From: Streptomyces sedi
Lineage (GTDB): Bacteria > Actinomycetota > Actinomycetes > Streptomycetales > Streptomycetaceae
DNA: 64,000 nt
Direction of reading: 5' to 3'
NCBI RefSeq assembly: GCF_006335015.1
Contig: NZ_VDGT01000009.1
Coordinates: 181,022-245,021, forward strand
Below, one piece after another: positions 35,232-45,046 of this stretch (its first letter is position 1; each line of letters begins with the position of its first letter). The notes under the pieces were generated by a model. That model was not told where the DNA came from and searched no databases. It saw only the letters and a list, made by a program, of their open reading frames with translations. Made by a program: the position numbers and the translations under genes.

Positions 35232-36103
35232 GCCTCGAAGGGACCGCAACGGTCACAAGTGCTCCGCGGGGGACAGCTCGGGCGAACCTGGCGGACACCT
35301 CCGGAAGCCTTCGGCGGCTGCTCGGTCAGCGCTGGCTGCGCGACCTCGGCCTGAAGGTCAGCGGCGTGCTGGTGGTGCTGCTGGCCCTGGAGGCGTGCTC
35401 CCGTACCGGACTGCTCTCGCGCGACTGGTTCCCGCCGATCACCGACACCTACGTCGAGCTCTTCAAACTCGCCGCCGGGCAGCCGCTGTGGACCGAGATC
35501 GGCAGGACGCTCAGCGGCTGGGGCCTGGGCATCGCGCTGGCCACGGTGCTGGCGGTGCCCTGCGGCATCCTGCTGGGCTCGAACGCGACCGCGTACCGGA
35601 TGACCCGCGTCGTGATCGAGTTCTGCCGGCCGGTGCCCTCGGTCGCGCTGATCCCGCTGGCGGTGCTGGTCTACGGCGTCGGCCTGGAGATGAAGGTCTT
35701 CCTGATCGTCTTCGTCACCTTCTGGCCGATCCTGCTCCAGGTGATCTACGGCGTGCAGGACGTGGACCCGGTGGTGCGGGACACCGCCCGGTCCTACGGC
35801 CTGCCGGCCCACGCCCGCTTCCTGCGGGTCACACTGCCGAGCGCCGCCCCCTACATCGCCACCGGGCTGCGGATCGCCTCGGCCATCGCGCTGGTGCTGG
35901 CCGTCACCGCCGAGCTGGTGGTGGGCGCCCCCGGGCTCGGCCAGTCGATCGTGGTCGCCCAGTCCAACGCCAACCTGCCGCGCATGTACGCGCTGATCAT
36001 CGTGACCGGACTCGTCGGCTGGGTGATCAACCTCGCGTTCCAGGCGATCGAACGCCGACTGCTGAAGTGGCATCCCTCGCAGCGCCAGGAGGTCGCCCAG
36101 TGA
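35228..36103 (+). CDS. ABC transporter permease 1 (SsuC/TauC/NrtB type)
   Basis: A 291-aa inner-membrane permease of the BPD family with about six helices and an EAA-like loop (VRDTARSYGLPAHARFLRVTLP). The group imports small anions or nitrogen/sulfur compounds such as nitrate, sulfonates, taurine, thiamine precursors or aromatic acids. Two different permeases in one operon suggest a heterodimeric channel. The start overlaps the 11-codon leader. The stop forms GTGA with permease 2. Confidence 0.88.
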   Translation: MSLEGTATVTSAPRGTARANLADTSGSLRRLLGQRWLRDLGLKVSGVLVVLLALEACSRTGLLSRDWFPPITDTYVELFKLAAGQPLWTEIGRTLSGWGLGIALATVLAVPCGILLGSNATAYRMTRVVIEFCRPVPSVALIPLAVLVYGVGLEMKVFLIVFVTFWPILLQVIYGVQDVDPVVRDTARSYGLPAHARFLRVTLPSAAPYIATGLRIASAIALVLAVTAELVVGAPGLGQSIVVAQSNANLPRMYALIIVTGLVGWVINLAFQAIERRLLKWHPSQRQEVAQ

Positions 36104-36978
36104 ACCGCAGAGTCCTCGGATTCCTGCTCGAACTCGCCCTGCCCGTGGCCGTGTTGGTCGGCTACGGCGTCTGGGCCTCCCGGGCGCAGAGCTTCTACTT
36201 CCCGCCGCTGGACGAGATCGGGCGGTACTTCGGGGAGCTGTGGCTCTTCGACCGCGTCGGCAGCGACCTGGTGCCCTCGCTGACCCGGATGAGCGCCGGG
36301 TATCTGGCCTCGGTGCTGGTCGGCGTGTCGGTGGGGCTGCTGCTCGGGATGTCCCGGGTGCTGCGGACGGCCGCCGAGCCGGTGGTGGAGTTCCTGCGGG
36401 CCCTGCCGGCGCCGGCGTTGATCCCGTTCTCGCTGCTGCTCTTCGGCTCCGGTGACAGCTCCAAGATCTTCGTCATCGTGCTGGGCGCGGTCTGGCCCAT
36501 CCTGCTCAACACGATCGACGGTGTGCGCGGCGTGGACTCCCAGCAGCTGGACATGGCGCGCGCCTACCGCATCCCGCTGGCCGCCCGGATCTGGCGCATC
36601 ATCCTGCCGGCGGCCGGGCCCCGGATCTTCGCGGGCATGCGCACCTCGCTCGCGATCGCGATCATCCTCATGGTCGTCTCCGAGATGGTGGCCAGCAGCA
36701 ACGGTCTCGGCTACTTCGTGCTGGAGCAGCAGCGCTCGTTCGCGATCCCGGAGATGTGGACCGGCATCATCCTGCTCGGCGTGCTCGGTTACGTACTGAA
36801 CTGGCTCTTTCTGCGGGTCGAACGCCGCGTGCTGGCCTGGCACTTCGGCCTCAAGGGGCTGGCGGGTCCGGCGACGGGGCGCACCCGTTCCGCCGGGCGG
36901 TCGCCCTTCGGGAAGCGACGCGCCTCCCCCTCCCCCACGCCCGCCCACTCGTCCGCCTCGTCCGACGGAGAAGTCTGA
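36100..36978 (+). CDS. ABC transporter permease 2 (SsuC/TauC/NrtB type)
   Basis: A 292-aa permease of the same family with EAA-like QQLDMARAYRIPLAARIWRI, and closely parallel to permease 1 in layout (PEMWTGIILLGVLGYVLNW near the end). The C-terminal 40 residues are a polar Ser/Pro/Arg-rich tail not present in the partner. The GTG at 36100 overlaps the permease 1 stop and has AGGAGG 8 nt upstream. The frame upstream of this GTG is open but lies within permease 1 and is not coding. Confidence 0.87.
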   Translation: MNRRVLGFLLELALPVAVLVGYGVWASRAQSFYFPPLDEIGRYFGELWLFDRVGSDLVPSLTRMSAGYLASVLVGVSVGLLLGMSRVLRTAAEPVVEFLRALPAPALIPFSLLLFGSGDSSKIFVIVLGAVWPILLNTIDGVRGVDSQQLDMARAYRIPLAARIWRIILPAAGPRIFAGMRTSLAIAIILMVVSEMVASSNGLGYFVLEQQRSFAIPEMWTGIILLGVLGYVLNWLFLRVERRVLAWHFGLKGLAGPATGRTRSAGRSPFGKRRASPSPTPAHSSASSDGEV

Positions 36979-37745
36979 TGCTCGAAGTTTCCCATCTGCG
37001 GAAGGTCTACGGACCCGACCCGTCCGCGGCTCCGGCCGTCGCCGACCTCGACTTCACGGTCGGTGACCAGGAGTTCGTCTGCATCCTCGGCTCCTCGGGC
37101 TGCGGCAAGACAACGATGCTGCGCTGTCTGTCCGGGCTGATCCCGTTCACCGCCGGCGAGATCACGCTGCGCGGGAAGCCGGTCACCGGGCCGCCGGAGG
37201 ACATGGCCTTCGTCTTCCAGGACTACAGCCGCTCGCTGCTGCCCTGGATGACGGTCCGCCGCAACATCGCCTTCCCGCTGCGCTACAAGGGCGTCGAGAG
37301 GAACGACGCGCGGCGGGCGACCGAGGAGGCGCTGGAGGCGGTCGGGCTGGCCGACCGGGGCGACCGCTACCCGTGGCAGCTGTCGGGCGGGATGCAGCAG
37401 CGCGTCGCGATCGCGCGCGCCCTGGCGTACCGGCCGCGCATCCTGCTGATGGACGAGCCGTTCGCCTCGGTGGACGCCCAGACCAGGTCCGGCCTGGAGG
37501 ACCTGCTGCTGCGGGTGAAGGAGCGCTACGGGATCACCGTGCTCTTCGTGACCCACGACATCGACGAGGCGATCTACCTGGGCGACCGGGTGCTGGTGCT
37601 GCGCCCGCCGGCGACGGTGGGGCACGCGGTCACGGTGGACCTGCCGCGGCCCAGGGACCAGGTGTTGACCAAGCAGGAGCCGGAGTTCGCCCGGCTGCGT
37701 GGCGAGCTGTTCGCCGCGATCGACGGCGGGTCGGTGGCGGCATGA
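36978..37745 (+). CDS. ABC transporter ATP-binding protein (SsuB/TauB/NrtD type)
   Basis: A 255-aa ATPase with Walker A GSSGCGKTT, a Q-loop FVFQDYSRSLLPW typical of the nitrate/sulfonate group, signature LSGGMQQR, Walker B ILLMDEPFASVDAQTR and H-loop VTHDIDEA. It energises the two permeases just upstream. The ATG overlaps the permease 2 stop by one base (TGATG). The stop overlaps the binding-protein start (ATGA). Confidence 0.93.
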   Translation: MLEVSHLRKVYGPDPSAAPAVADLDFTVGDQEFVCILGSSGCGKTTMLRCLSGLIPFTAGEITLRGKPVTGPPEDMAFVFQDYSRSLLPWMTVRRNIAFPLRYKGVERNDARRATEEALEAVGLADRGDRYPWQLSGGMQQRVAIARALAYRPRILLMDEPFASVDAQTRSGLEDLLLRVKERYGITVLFVTHDIDEAIYLGDRVLVLRPPATVGHAVTVDLPRPRDQVLTKQEPEFARLRGELFAAIDGGSVAA

Positions 37746-38752
37746 GCGGGCGGCGATCGACCGCGCGCCCGGGGCGCCGCGCCGGCGCGTTGGCGGGCGG
37801 GCTCGCCGGGTTGATGGTGCTGACCACGGCGGCGTGCACCGACTACGGCGGCGACCTGTCGGGCGCCAACATAGCGGGCGGCGGCGACGGCGACACCCTG
37901 GTGGTCTCGGAGACGGCCGGGGTGCCCTCCTCCTTCCTCGCCTACGGTGTGCGCCAGGGGTACTTCGCCGACGAGGGGGTCGACCTCCAGGTCAGCCCGT
38001 CCAGCGGCGGCGCCAGCGTGATCCCGGCGCTGCTCAGCGGCGACATCGACGTGGCCGGTTCCAACGTGGTCTCCGCGCTGATCGCGATGGGCCGGCGGAT
38101 GCCGATCCAGATGGTGGCGGCCGGCACCTCGACCGACGAGACGGAGGAACGGGACTTCGCGCAGCTGGTGGTGCCCGAGGACAGCCCGATCACCTCGCCC
38201 GACGACCTGGACGGCACGCGGATCGCCGTCAACTCGCTGCAGAACATCAACGACGTGGTCGTCAACTCCGTCCTCGGCGAGGCCGGGCTGACCAATGACG
38301 ACGTCCGCTTCGTCGAGATGCCGCTGCCGGACATGCCGGCCGCGATCGGCCGGGGCGACGTGGACGCGGGCGTGCTGATCGAGCCGTTCGCCACCATCGG
38401 GACCTCCCAGGGGCTGCGCCCGCTGGCCGGCCCCTATGTCCACACCCGGCCGGGGCTCCAGATCGGCACCTATCTGATGACCTCGGAGCGGGTGGCGGAG
38501 AACCCGGAGCTGGTGGCGGCGTTCCGGGCGGGGGTGGAGCGGACGGCCGAGTCGATCGCCGAGGACCCGGACTCGTTCCGCGAGGCGCTGCCCGAGATCA
38601 GCGAGCTGGCACCGGAGTTGGCGGAACGCATGAACCTGCCCGTCTGGCGCGGCAGCACCAACCGGGAGTCGGTGGAGACCATCCACGGGGTGATGCGGGA
38701 GATCGGCCTCACCGAGGCGGACCTGGACTACGACGGCTGGGTCGCCGACTGA
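37742..38752 (+). CDS. ABC transporter substrate-binding lipoprotein (SsuA/NMT1 type)
   Basis: A 336-aa lipoprotein with Arg-rich N-terminus, hydrophobic core and lipobox LTTAAC. The mature part has the SsuA/TauA/ThiY fold: GYFADEGVDLQVSPSSGG, ALLSGDIDVAGSN, GTRIAVNSLQNINDVVVNSV and DAGVLIEPFATIG. It would bind a sulfonate, nitrate-like anion or a related small molecule. The 3' end overlaps the convergent tetR gene by 25 bp. No desulfonase or reductase lies in the operon, so the solute cannot be named. Confidence 0.88.
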   Translation: MSGRRSTARPGRRAGALAGGLAGLMVLTTAACTDYGGDLSGANIAGGGDGDTLVVSETAGVPSSFLAYGVRQGYFADEGVDLQVSPSSGGASVIPALLSGDIDVAGSNVVSALIAMGRRMPIQMVAAGTSTDETEERDFAQLVVPEDSPITSPDDLDGTRIAVNSLQNINDVVVNSVLGEAGLTNDDVRFVEMPLPDMPAAIGRGDVDAGVLIEPFATIGTSQGLRPLAGPYVHTRPGLQIGTYLMTSERVAENPELVAAFRAGVERTAESIAEDPDSFREALPEISELAPELAERMNLPVWRGSTNRESVETIHGVMREIGLTEADLDYDGWVAD

Positions 38753-39339
38753 TCCGTGGTCCCGGGGTGGCGGGCGGCGGACCAGGCCGCCTCGATCATC
38801 GGGAAGATCTCCCCGACGGCGGCCTCCGGGTCGTCGGCTCCCCTGGCCAGGACGTGGGCGTCGACGACGAACCGCGCGAGCGCCCGGCAGGCCGTCGTCG
38901 CCCGGGGCAGCCCGAGGTCGTCGGCGACGGCCGCCGCCAACGCGTCCGCGTGGCGCAGCAGCATCGACTCCTCGTGCCGGCGCAGGGCGGTCGAACCCTC
39001 GACCAGCCGCCGGACCGGGGCGGCCCCCTCCACCGCGCAGTGCCGCACCATGGCCAGCACCTCGCGGCGCAGCGCCGGGACCAGGGGCTCGTGCGGGGCC
39101 CGTTCGGCGACCGCGTCGACCAGGCCGCGCTCGAAGTCCCGGTCCCGCGCGAAGACCAGCGCCTCCTTCGAGGGGAAGTGCGCGAAGAGCGTGGTCACGG
39201 CGACGTCGGCCTCGGCGGCCACCTCGCGGATGCCCACCTCCTCGTAGCCGCGCTCCAGGAAGAGCCGCAGGGCGGCGTCGGCGATCTTCTGTCGGGTCGC
39301 GGCCTTCTTGCGTTCGCGACGTCCGGTCGGGGCGGTCAT
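38728..39339 (-). CDS. TetR family regulator
   Basis: A 203-aa regulator. The helix-turn-helix is at residues about 8-55 (RRERKKAATRQKIADAALRL, VAAEADVAVTTLFAHFPSKE). The remainder is an all-helical sensor domain with a conserved-looking Arg/His-rich core. It is divergent from an oxidoreductase gene, with a perfect 13-bp palindrome between them, and its 3' end overlaps the ABC binding protein by 25 bp. An alternative GTG at 39348 adds three residues, and neither start has a good ribosome-binding site. Probable role: repressor of the oxidoreductase and itself. Confidence 0.88.
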   Translation of the reverse strand: MTAPTGRRERKKAATRQKIADAALRLFLERGYEEVGIREVAAEADVAVTTLFAHFPSKEALVFARDRDFERGLVDAVAERAPHEPLVPALRREVLAMVRHCAVEGAAPVRRLVEGSTALRRHEESMLLRHADALAAAVADDLGLPRATTACRALARFVVDAHVLARGADDPEAAVGEIFPMIEAAWSAARHPGTTDQSATQPS

Positions 39340-39375
39340 GGGGTCCACGCTATCAACAACGAAATCGGACCCGTT

Positions 39376-39403
39376 TTGAAAAGCTAACCGTTAGCGCTAC
39401 GGT
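39376..39403 (+). promoter_or_regulatory. Promoter with an internal palindromic operator, leaderless start
   Basis: TTGAAA at 39376-39381 and TACGGT at 39398-39403 are 16 nt apart. The spacer holds the perfect palindrome GCTAAC-C-GTTAGC (39383-39395). The ATG at 39410 lies 6 nt after the -10 box with no Shine-Dalgarno sequence, so the mRNA probably starts at the A of ATG. A TetR dimer on the palindrome would directly block polymerase. Confidence 0.7.
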
Positions 39404-39409
39404 CGGCGC

Positions 39410-40303
39410 ATGAGGAAAGTGAGCTTCGCCGAGTTCGGCGGCCCCGAGGTGCTGCGGTTGATCGACGCCGAGGAGCCCCACGCGGGCCCCGGCCGGATAC
39501 GTGTCGTCGTGAAGGCGGCGGGGGTCAACCCCGCCGACTGGAGAATCCGCGAGGGCCAGGTCCTCGGGGCCCATCCGGTCCGACTGCCCTCCGGCGTGGG
39601 GCTGGACGCCGCCGGGGTCGTCGACGAGGTCGGCCCAGGCGTCGAGGGGGTCGCGGTCGGCGACCGGGTGTTCGGGGAGGGCGAGAGCACCTACGCCGAG
39701 CGTGCCGTGCTCTCGGCGTGGGCGCCGATGCCCGAGGGCCTCTCCTTCGAGGAGGCCGCCGGCTATCCGTCGGTGGTGGAGACCGCGCTGCGGATCATCC
39801 GGGAGGTCGGGGTGCGGCCGGGGCAGACGCTGCTGGTCAGCGGCGCCTCGGGCGGCGTCGGCTCGGCGGTGCTCCAGATCGCGCGGGCGCGCGGCGTCGC
39901 GGTGATCGGCACCGCGGGCGCCGCCAACCAGGACTATCTGCGCGACCTCGGCGCCGTGCCCACGACCTACGGCGCGGGGTGGGTGGAACGGGTGCGGCGG
40001 CTGGGGCCCGTGCACGCGGCGCTCGACGTGGCGGGCTCGGGGGTGGTCCCCGAACTGGTCGAGCTGACCGGCCACCCGGACCGGGTCGTCTCCATCGCCG
40101 ACCTGAGCGCGCCCGACCACGGAGTCCGCTTCTCCGGCGTGGCCGGCAGCGTGACGGACGCTCTGGCCGAGGCCGTCGGCCTGATCACGCGCGGCAGGCT
40201 GCGCATCCCGGTCGAGAGGTCCTACCCGCTGGCCGAGGCCGCCGCCGCGCAGCGCGACAGCCAGGCCGGGCACTCGCGCGGCCGACGCGTCCTCGTGCCC
40301 TGA
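39410..40303 (+). CDS. NADPH:quinone oxidoreductase / zinc-free MDR oxidoreductase
   Basis: A 297-aa medium-chain dehydrogenase/reductase. The N-terminal GroES-like domain (KAAGVNPADWRIREG) lacks structural-zinc cysteines, and the Rossmann domain has VSGASGGVGSAVLQ for NADP(H). This pattern fits quinone oxidoreductases that detoxify quinones or enones. The usual length is about 310-330, so this is slightly short. It appears to be expressed from a leaderless mRNA and controlled by the divergent TetR protein through the palindrome at 39383-39395. The physiological inducer and substrate are unknown. Confidence 0.88.
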   Translation: MRKVSFAEFGGPEVLRLIDAEEPHAGPGRIRVVVKAAGVNPADWRIREGQVLGAHPVRLPSGVGLDAAGVVDEVGPGVEGVAVGDRVFGEGESTYAERAVLSAWAPMPEGLSFEEAAGYPSVVETALRIIREVGVRPGQTLLVSGASGGVGSAVLQIARARGVAVIGTAGAANQDYLRDLGAVPTTYGAGWVERVRRLGPVHAALDVAGSGVVPELVELTGHPDRVVSIADLSAPDHGVRFSGVAGSVTDALAEAVGLITRGRLRIPVERSYPLAEAAAAQRDSQAGHSRGRRVLVP

Positions 40304-40345
40304 GCCGGGCCGCCGGGCGACCTCCCTAACCGGTCAAGTCCCGCC

Positions 40346-40405
40346 TCTCCCCCTCGTTCTGCGTCCCCGCGAGACTACGGCCGGCCACCGACAACGAGGG
40401 GGAGA
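40346..40405 (+). repeat. Perfect 13-bp inverted repeat
   Basis: TCTCCCCCTCGTT at 40346-40358 is complementary to AACGAGGGGGAGA at 40393-40405, with a 34-nt spacer. It lies between the oxidoreductase stop and the GntP gene and could be a terminator of the former or an operator of the latter. Confidence 0.75.
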
Positions 40406-40515
40406 CGGCAGTACGCCAGAAGTCTTCCGGGGCGGGTGTGGGTGCTGGTAACGTCCCCCGACGCCTGCACTCGGGCGGGTCAACTGGCCCCCGACCAGCG
40501 ACGGAGCTGACGCGC

Positions 40516-41904
<1,389 letters not shown>

Positions 41905-41934
41905 GCCGGGGGCCGGGCCCCGGCCTCAGGGGCC

Positions 41935-42711
41935 TCAGGCGGTGAACCTGCCGCGCAGGGTCTCCTGGAGGCGGTCCCGCGCGGTCAGCAGATGGTCGGC
42001 CAGGCCGCCGGCCTCCGCCCTGGAGGCCAGCCGATGCGCGGGCACGACGACCGCGAGCGAGGCCAGCGGGGTGGCCGCGCGGTCGCGCAGCACGGCGGCG
42101 ACGGCGGAGATGCCGCGTTCGCCCTCCTCGATGTTGACGGCGTAGCCGCGGCGCCTGATCTCGTGCAACTCGGCGGCCAGGCTGGTCCAGTCGGCGACGG
42201 AGGCGGCGGTGCGGGTGTCCAGCTCGGCGCTGTCGTAGCGGCGCGACAGCTCGGGCTCCGGCATGGCGGCCAGTATGGCCTTGCCGGCGGCGGTGCAGTG
42301 GGCGGGCAGCACGACGCCGGTGCGGTTGCCGACGCGGACCGCGCGGGGGCTCTCCAGGCAGTCGATGAAGCGGACGTTGCGCCCCTCCAGCAGCGAGAGG
42401 CTGACGGTCTCCTCGGTGCGGTCGCGGACCTCCTCCAGCACCGGTCGCGCGACCTGCCGGATGTCGACGCGGCCGATGGCGGCGAGCCCGATCTCGTTGA
42501 GCACCGGGCCCGGCCGGTAGGCGGTGTTGGGCTTCTCCTGGATCACGAAGCCGCGTTTGCGCAGCGCGTTGAGCAGCCGATGCGCGGTGGAGGGCGCCAC
42601 ACCCAGCTCGCCGGCCGCGTCCGAGACGCGCAACGCCTGCCGTTCGCCGATGAGTTCGAGCAGGCGGAGGGCGTTGTCCACCGAGCTGGACCCGGACGCT
42701 TCATTCGACAT
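41935..42711 (-). CDS. IclR family regulator of the gentisate operon
   Basis: A 258-aa IclR-type regulator. The winged helix-turn-helix is at residues about 10-65 (VDNALRLLELI, VAPSTAHRLLNALRKRGF). The effector domain follows (LPAHCTAAGKAILAAM, INIEE-like VNIEEGERGISAVAAV). IclR proteins often respond to aromatic acids. It is the last gene in line behind the gentisate enzymes, after 76 nt, and probably controls them. Its own start is AT-rich and appears leaderless, with an inverted repeat covering the start region. Confidence 0.9.
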   Translation of the reverse strand: MSNEASGSSSVDNALRLLELIGERQALRVSDAAGELGVAPSTAHRLLNALRKRGFVIQEKPNTAYRPGPVLNEIGLAAIGRVDIRQVARPVLEEVRDRTEETVSLSLLEGRNVRFIDCLESPRAVRVGNRTGVVLPAHCTAAGKAILAAMPEPELSRRYDSAELDTRTAASVADWTSLAAELHEIRRRGYAVNIEEGERGISAVAAVLRDRAATPLASLAVVVPAHRLASRAEAGGLADHLLTARDRLQETLRGRFTA

Positions 42712-42736
42712 AAAAGAATTCTAGCTCAGTTCTTTT
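42712..42736 (-). promoter_or_regulatory. Inverted repeat and -10 box at the iclR start
   Basis: AAAAGAA at 42712-42718 and TTCTTTT at 42730-42736 form a perfect 7-bp inverted repeat immediately next to the iclR ATG. On the minus strand TAGAAT (42718-42723) lies 6 nt before the ATG and there is no Shine-Dalgarno sequence. This fits a leaderless, autoregulated iclR transcript. Confidence 0.55.
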
Positions 42737-42787
42737 CTGTTGAGGGGGTTCCCGGGGTAGGGCGATCCGGCGCGGGAACCCCCCGCG

Positions 42788-43672
42788 TCAGCCCCGCCGG
42801 ACGGCGAGGTCCAACGTGCCCACCCCGTCGATCGAGGCGCGCACCCGGTCCCCCGGGACGATGGCGCCGACGCCGGGGGGCGCCCCGGTGAAGATGAGGT
42901 CGCCCGGGAGCAGCGTCATCATGTGCGAGGCGTAGGAGACGATGGCGGGCACCGGCGTCAACAGGTCGGCGGTGTTGACGTGTTGGCGTTCCCCGCCGTT
43001 GACGTCGAGCCGGATGCCGAGGCCGCCGGCGTCGCCGACCTCGTCGGCGGTGGTGAGGAACGGGCCGAGCGGGCTGAAGGTGTCGTAGCTCTTGCGGCGC
43101 GAACGGTCGGCCGCCGAGCGGACCGTGATGTCCAGGCCGAGCGTGTACCCCAGCACGTGCTCCAGCGCGCGCTCGCGCGGGATGTCGGCGCCGCCGGTGC
43201 CGACGACGATGACCAGCTCGGACTCGTGGTGGATCTCCTGCCCCGCCTCGACGATCTCGGTGGGCAGCACGATGTCCTCGGCCGGCCCCGACAGCGAGGA
43301 GGGGGACTTGAGGAAGACGTCGAAGTTCATCATCCAGGACTCGACGCCGCCCAGGGTGCGTTCCTGGACCTCGTGCATCTCGGCGACGTGGTCCGCGTAG
43401 TTGCAGGCGCAGGCCACGATCTTGCTCGGGTTGAGCGCCGGCGCGCGCAGTCGCACCTCGGCCAGCGGCCGGCCGGTGCCGCGCGCCGCCGCCTCGGCCA
43501 GCCGGCCGCGCGCCTCGGCGAAGTCGCGGCAGAGCCGCCGCCACCAGCCCGCCGTCACCGGGTCCGGATCGTGCTCCCACCCCAACGCGTCGGTGACGTC
43601 GACCACCAGGGGGGTCTCCCCCGTCTCGTCCACGACGCCCAGGCGGTGGTCGTCGAAGAGCGCCAGCTTCAT
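42788..43672 (-). CDS. Fumarylacetoacetate hydrolase family protein (probable fumarylpyruvate hydrolase)
   Basis: A 294-aa FAH-family hydrolase. The C-terminal domain carries the metal-binding pattern HHESELVIVVG (Glu-x-Glu) and Asp in YTLGLDITVR, then the substrate-side LLPGDLIFTGAPPGVG. An N-terminal about 75-residue domain precedes it. In the gentisate route such enzymes split fumarylpyruvate, or maleylpyruvate directly, to fumarate or maleate plus pyruvate. Position between gentisate dioxygenase and iclR supports this role. It begins 93 nt after the dioxygenase stop. Confidence 0.87.
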   Translation of the reverse strand: MKLALFDDHRLGVVDETGETPLVVDVTDALGWEHDPDPVTAGWWRRLCRDFAEARGRLAEAAARGTGRPLAEVRLRAPALNPSKIVACACNYADHVAEMHEVQERTLGGVESWMMNFDVFLKSPSSLSGPAEDIVLPTEIVEAGQEIHHESELVIVVGTGGADIPRERALEHVLGYTLGLDITVRSAADRSRRKSYDTFSPLGPFLTTADEVGDAGGLGIRLDVNGGERQHVNTADLLTPVPAIVSYASHMMTLLPGDLIFTGAPPGVGAIVPGDRVRASIDGVGTLDLAVRRG

Positions 43673-43765
43673 CTCGTCTGCCTTTCCCTCTCCCGGCGGC
43701 CGTTCGGCGCGCCCGGTGGTTCGCGGTTCGCGTTGTGGGCCTCGCGGCCCGGTGCACGCCCCGGC

Positions 43766-44902
43766 TCAGCCGAAGACGTCGGTGATCTCCTGCGGCTCCG
43801 GCAGGGTCTCCTCGCGGAAGACGCCGAGCGCGCGGAGCACCGGGTCGTCGCCGAGCGAGAACAGGTCGGCGCCGGCGCCCGTCGCGTGGTGCTCCTCGGC
43901 CGCCCAGGACGGGACCACGAACATGTCGCCCGCCGTCCAGTCGAAGCGGCGGCCCGCGATCACGCTGTGCCCCGCGCCGCGGAAGACCACGTAGACCCGG
44001 TTGCCGCTGCGCCGCACCGGCGCGGAGGCGCCGCCCGGCCGCACCCGGTGCATCCCGCAGGAGAGGGTGGGCAGCACGCTGGCGCCCGAGCGCGGGTTGG
44101 TGAACTCCACGCTGACCAGGGGCTCCTCACCCTCGTTCGCCAGCTCGGTCAGCCGCCGGTCGGTCTCCTCCCAGCGGTAGACCAGCAGCCCGGACGGCTC
44201 CGGGTCCAGCGCCCCGCGCACCGCCCCCGGGACCATGGTGGCGGCGGACGCGCCGCCCTCGGCGGCGAACCGGCGCTCGGAGGCGTTGTGCGCGCCCTCC
44301 ACCGGCTGGCGCAGCTCGGGGTGCGGCTCGAAGAAGATCGCGTCCAACGCCTCGATCATCGGCAGGTCGAGCCCGTCGAACCAGTACATGTGCCCGTCGC
44401 CGCCGTTGGCGTGGTCGTGCCAGGCGCCGCCGGGGGTGAGCACCAGGTCGCCCGGGCGCATGTCGCAGGCGTCGCCGTTGACGGTGGTCCAGACGCCCTC
44501 GCCCTCGGTGACGAAGCGGATGGCGCCCGGGGTGTGCCGGTGGGCCGGCGCGGTCTCGCGGGGGCCCAGACACTGGAGGGCGCCCCACAGGGTGCCGGCG
44601 GCGTAGGGCCGGCCGGCGAGACCGGGGTTGGTCAGGGAGAGCACCCGGCGTTCGCCGCCGCGTTCGACGGGGACCAGCCGGATGGCGCGCTCGGCGAGGG
44701 GGCGCAGCACCGAGCCGCGCCAGAGCCAGGGCACGGCCCTGGGGCGGGGCGTCGGGGTGAGCAACTGCTCGGTGATGGTCCACAGGGGGCGCAGCTCGGC
44801 GGCCTCGATGTCCCGGTAGAGCGCTTCCAGTTCGGGGTCGCTCGCCTCTGCCCTGGCCGCTGCCTCGGCCTCGGCCTCGCGGTTCTCCTCGGCGGTGGAC
44901 AT
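43766..44902 (-). CDS. Gentisate 1,2-dioxygenase
   Basis: A 378-aa bicupin that opens the gentisate ring to maleylpyruvate with O2 and Fe(II). The N-terminal cupin holds the iron ligands His121, His123 and His162 (PAHRHTPGAIRF, PGGAWHDHAN). The C-terminal cupin (SVLPTLSCGMHRVRPGG, FDWTAGDMFVVPSW) completes the fold. A 20-residue Glu/Ala-rich leader precedes the family start. It lies between the flavoprotein monooxygenase and the hydrolase in a single minus-strand operon. The 144 bp before it contain a 23-bp tandem repeat. Confidence 0.92.
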   Translation of the reverse strand: MSTAEENREAEAEAAARAEASDPELEALYRDIEAAELRPLWTITEQLLTPTPRPRAVPWLWRGSVLRPLAERAIRLVPVERGGERRVLSLTNPGLAGRPYAAGTLWGALQCLGPRETAPAHRHTPGAIRFVTEGEGVWTTVNGDACDMRPGDLVLTPGGAWHDHANGGDGHMYWFDGLDLPMIEALDAIFFEPHPELRQPVEGAHNASERRFAAEGGASAATMVPGAVRGALDPEPSGLLVYRWEETDRRLTELANEGEEPLVSVEFTNPRSGASVLPTLSCGMHRVRPGGASAPVRRSGNRVYVVFRGAGHSVIAGRRFDWTAGDMFVVPSWAAEEHHATGAGADLFSLGDDPVLRALGVFREETLPEPQEITDVFG

Positions 44903-44994
44903 GGGGCCTCCTGGTCGGGTGTCGGTCGTCGGGCTGGGGTGTCGGGTGCGTCGGGGCGGCGGCGTCCGTGCGTCGGGCGCGGGGCGTCGCGGGT

Positions 44995-45040
44995 GGCGCG
45001 TTTCGCGGGTGCGGGGCGGCGCGTTTCGCGGGTGCGGGGC
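44995..45040 (+). repeat. 23-bp tandem duplication
   Basis: Two exact 23-bp copies (44995-45017 and 45018-45040, each starting GGCGCGTTTCGCGGG) lie between the dioxygenase and monooxygenase genes, just downstream of the latter's stop. The surrounding gap is rich in GTCGGG-type slippage and holds no gene. Confidence 0.9.
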
Positions 45041-45046
45041 GCGCGG

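Noticed and set aside
36756..36977. N-terminal extension of the ABC ATPase at 36978
   Set aside because: The extension lies wholly in permease 2. The real start is the TGATG overlap with a standard ATPase N-terminus.
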